A stretch of DNA of 6,711 nt, taken from Candidatus Woesearchaeota archaeon. Lineage in GTDB: Archaea; Nanobdellota; Nanobdellia; Woesearchaeales; GW2011-AR4. Below are positions 6,237 to 6,711 of the stretch, piece after piece. The stretch lies in NCBI GenBank assembly GCA_030631975.1, contig DAOVKD010000035.1:1-6711 (forward strand). Direction: 5' to 3'. A program made the position numbers and the translations under genes. The notes under the pieces are model-generated. The model was not told where the DNA came from and did no database searches. It worked only from the letters and a program-made list of their open reading frames with translations. The stretch's first letter is position 1; the number at the start of each line of letters is the position of its first letter.

Positions 6237-6304
6237 TGCTTGTATCTTCTGGTTATTCACTTAAGGATATAGCAAAAGAAATGGTTAAAAGACAAAATGG
6301 ATAA
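6236..6304 (+). CDS. Possible 22-residue ORF overlapping the HAD stop
   Basis: The last base of the HAD TAA stop is the first base of an ATG, the overlap typical of translational coupling. The frame reads MLVSSGYSLKDIAKEMVKRQNG and then TAA. The part GYSLKDIAKEM resembles the first helices of a helix-turn-helix, but it stops before a recognition helix. It may be a remnant, a small peptide or chance; there is no independent support. Confidence 0.2.
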   Translation: MLVSSGYSLKDIAKEMVKRQNG

Positions 6305-6311
6305 TTTCAGT

Positions 6312-6340
6312 AAATTATTTAAGTTATTGCAATAAGTGAT
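6312..6340 (+). promoter_or_regulatory. Possible promoter and ribosome site of hisS
   Basis: AAATTATTTAAG (6312-6323) is a TATA-like stretch roughly 23-34 bases before the hisS ATG at 6346, and GTGAT (6336-6340) is a partial match to the anti-Shine-Dalgarno complement with a 5-base gap. Either could serve. Both are weak in this AT-rich spacer. Confidence 0.35.
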
Positions 6341-6345
6341 GTTTT

Positions 6346-6711
6346 ATGACACTCCAGCTGCCAAAAGGAACAAGGGATTTTAAACCAGAGGAAGCAATAG
6401 TAAGGAACAAGATAGTTGATACTCTAAAATATGTGTTTGAACTTTATGGATATTCTCCTCTGGAAACACCTGCTTTTGAAAGATCTGATGTTCTTGCAGC
6501 TAAGTATGCTGGCGGTGAAGAAATCCTTAGGGAAACGTTTAAGTTTAAGGACCAGGGGAAAAGAGAGCTAGGATTAAGGTATGATTTAACAGTTCCATTG
6601 GCAAGATACATTGGCATGAACCCTAATATAAAAATGCCATTTAAGAGATACCAAATTGGAGAAGTCTTTAGTGACGGTCCTGTTGAGCGCGCTAGGTACA
6701 GGCAATTTAGT
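6346..6711 (+). CDS. hisS: Histidyl-tRNA synthetase, N-terminal part (cut by window edge)
   Basis: The open 122 codons are the start of a class II aminoacyl-tRNA synthetase that attaches histidine to tRNA-His. PKGTRDF (6-12) opens the catalytic domain, and motif 1 covers about GYSPLETPAFER (35-46). Next come KYAGGEEILRETFKFKD (53-69) and LRYDLTVPLARY (77-88), characteristic of HisRS. Motif 2 is FKRYQIGEVF-SDGPVERARYRQF (99-121). In motif 2 the arginine that normally follows the Phe (pattern F-R-x-E/D) is Ser109, a codon (AGT) one base from AGA or AGG. The histidine-specific motifs, motif 3 and the anticodon-binding domain lie beyond the window. It is separated from the HAD gene by about 109 bases and may have its own promoter. 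Confidence 0.93.
   Translation, partial: MTLQLPKGTRDFKPEEAIVRNKIVDTLKYVFELYGYSPLETPAFERSDVLAAKYAGGEEILRETFKFKDQGKRELGLRYDLTVPLARYIGMNPNIKMPFKRYQIGEVFSDGPVERARYRQFS

Overview
The window looks like a low-GC archaeal genome, most likely a DPANN-type lineage (Woesearchaeota or Pacearchaeota style). This rests on archaea-specific genes (archease, ribosomal protein eS1/S3ae, a free-standing Bud32 kinase), archaeal BRE/TATA promoters with little or no leader, few Shine-Dalgarno sites, and small tightly packed genes beside a bacterial-type gyrase B. The lineage is an inference from gene content, not from a phylogeny.

Layout. Positions 1-337 hold a large imperfect inverted repeat. The last 12 codons of archease appear on the + strand at 1-39 and again, reversed, as the end of the minus-strand archease gene (299-721). 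Between the arms is a 184-bp element (78-261) with 15-bp terminal inverted repeats, which looks like a decayed insertion sequence or MITE. A 359-bp divergent intergenic region (722-1080) carries the archease promoter, a 30-nt dyad and the gyrB promoter. gyrB (1081-2973) is followed by two back-to-back hairpins and a SemiSWEET-type transporter (3071-3325). Next comes ribosomal protein eS1 with a long charged tail (3376-4149). A tRNA-Gln(CUG) gene follows (4197-4314). The right third holds a GNAT acetyltransferase and Bud32 one base apart (4336-5494), a HAD hydrolase with an N-terminal membrane anchor (5526-6236), a possible 22-codon ORF, and the first 122 codons of histidyl-tRNA synthetase (6346-6711, cut by the window edge).

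How the genes fit together. Much of the window concerns tRNA and translation. The most interesting locus is the tRNA-Gln gene. It folds into a normal 73-nt tRNA only if two introns at non-canonical places are removed: 13 nt in the D-loop (4219-4231) and 32 nt in the T-loop (4269-4300). Both can be drawn as relaxed bulge-helix-bulge substrates of the archaeal splicing endonuclease. Archease, the partner of the RtcB ligase that joins tRNA exons, is encoded in the same window. Bud32 belongs to the t6A-making KEOPS complex and HisRS charges tRNA-His, so tRNA cutting, joining, modification and charging are all represented. All functional statements are by motif recognition; no searches were run.
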